Part shown: in pieces, positions 29,055 through 29,142 of the stretch
Layout of the letters: each line of letters begins with the position of its first letter
How positions within the stretch are numbered: position 1 is the stretch's first letter
Source of the DNA: Scybalocola_A sp900557175
Lineage (GTDB): Bacteria; Bacillota; Clostridia; Lachnospirales; Lachnospiraceae
Direction of reading: 5' to 3'
DNA length: 29,142 bases
Assembly: GCA_937890745.1 (NCBI GenBank)
Contig: CALADH010000006.1
Span: 1 to 29,142 of the forward strand
Notes under the pieces: model-generated
Told to the model about the DNA's origin: nothing
The model's database searches: none
The model's input: only the letters and a program-made list of their open reading frames with translations
Position numbers and translations under genes: made by a program

Positions 29055-29142
29055 CAAAGCGGACAAGTCCGCTTTGAACGCCCTAAGTCCCTCAATCCTT
29101 GAGGGACTTGCTCCGCTTTGCGCGCCAGATGCAGACTGCCGT
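29055..29142. repeat. Interspersed palindromic repeat, copy 2 (cut by window end)
   Basis: 82 of 88 bases match copy 1 (9019-9106) in the same orientation. Here the left part is a perfect palindrome AAAGCGGAC-AA-GTCCGCTTT, whereas copy 1 carries two changes in the second arm. CCCTCA / TGAGGG and the CCAGATGCA start are also present. It lies 10 bases upstream of the thrS ribosome site, so it is transcribed as part of the thrS leader unless the promoter lies inside it. Confidence 0.88.

Noticed and set aside
1..29142. CRISPR array, insertion sequence or prophage
   Set aside because: No regular spaced repeats, no transposase, integrase or phage structural genes were seen on either strand.

Overview
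The window looks like a chromosomal segment of a spore-forming, anaerobic Firmicute of the Clostridia, most like Lachnospiraceae. The reasons are the spoIIA-sigF-spoVA block, the single-chain large PurL, families typical of that group (DHHW, DUF4358, DUF4430, DUF1292), and moderately AT-rich DNA with strong AGGAGG-type ribosome sites. Assignment to family level is an inference. Nearly all genes lie on the minus strand; only the CNNM/CorC-type protein and a LysR regulator lie on the plus strand. There is no phage, insertion sequence or CRISPR array.

Layout, left to right. 1-185: a strong outward promoter facing off the left edge and a hairpin after spoVAD. 186-4497: the sporulation block, transcribed spoIIAA-spoIIAB-sigF-spoVAA-spoVAB-spoVAC-spoVAD, with a textbook sigma-G/sigma-F promoter between sigF and spoVAA. 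4594-6518: a Zn-dependent phospholipase C-like protein overlapping folC. 6755-8056: a divergent CNNM/CorC-family membrane protein with its own promoter and terminator. 8057-9248: about 1.2 kb without a recognisable gene. It holds a minus-strand promoter, a Shine-Dalgarno site and a terminator-like hairpin around no readable frame, then a block of nested hairpins that includes one copy of an interspersed repeat. 9249-13007: purL. 13347-14222: a divergent LysR regulator. 14241-15290: a Nudix hydrolase fused to a maltose-acetyltransferase-like domain.

15429-19733 is a five-gene envelope cluster (SGNH hydrolase, DUF4358, MBOAT acyltransferase, DHHW/AlgX-like, DUF4430). It is probably a surface-polymer O-acylation system with two partners of unknown function. 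It is followed by a DUF1292 protein, a UvrD-like helicase coupled to gltX, an unrecognised 550-residue membrane protein, tRNA-Leu(AAG), a ThuA-like protein, a cell-wall amidase and thrS.

Two themes deserve attention. First, non-coding architecture: the interspersed repeat in the thrS leader and downstream of purL, the orphan transcription unit at 8171-8895, and a structured, GC-rich stretch plus terminator that abuts the ribosome site of the amidase gene. Second, the MBOAT/DHHW/DUF4358/DUF4430 cluster, whose accessory members have no assigned job. Most promoters and terminators were found by eye. Terminator strand was inferred where G-U wobbles make the stem complete on one strand only.
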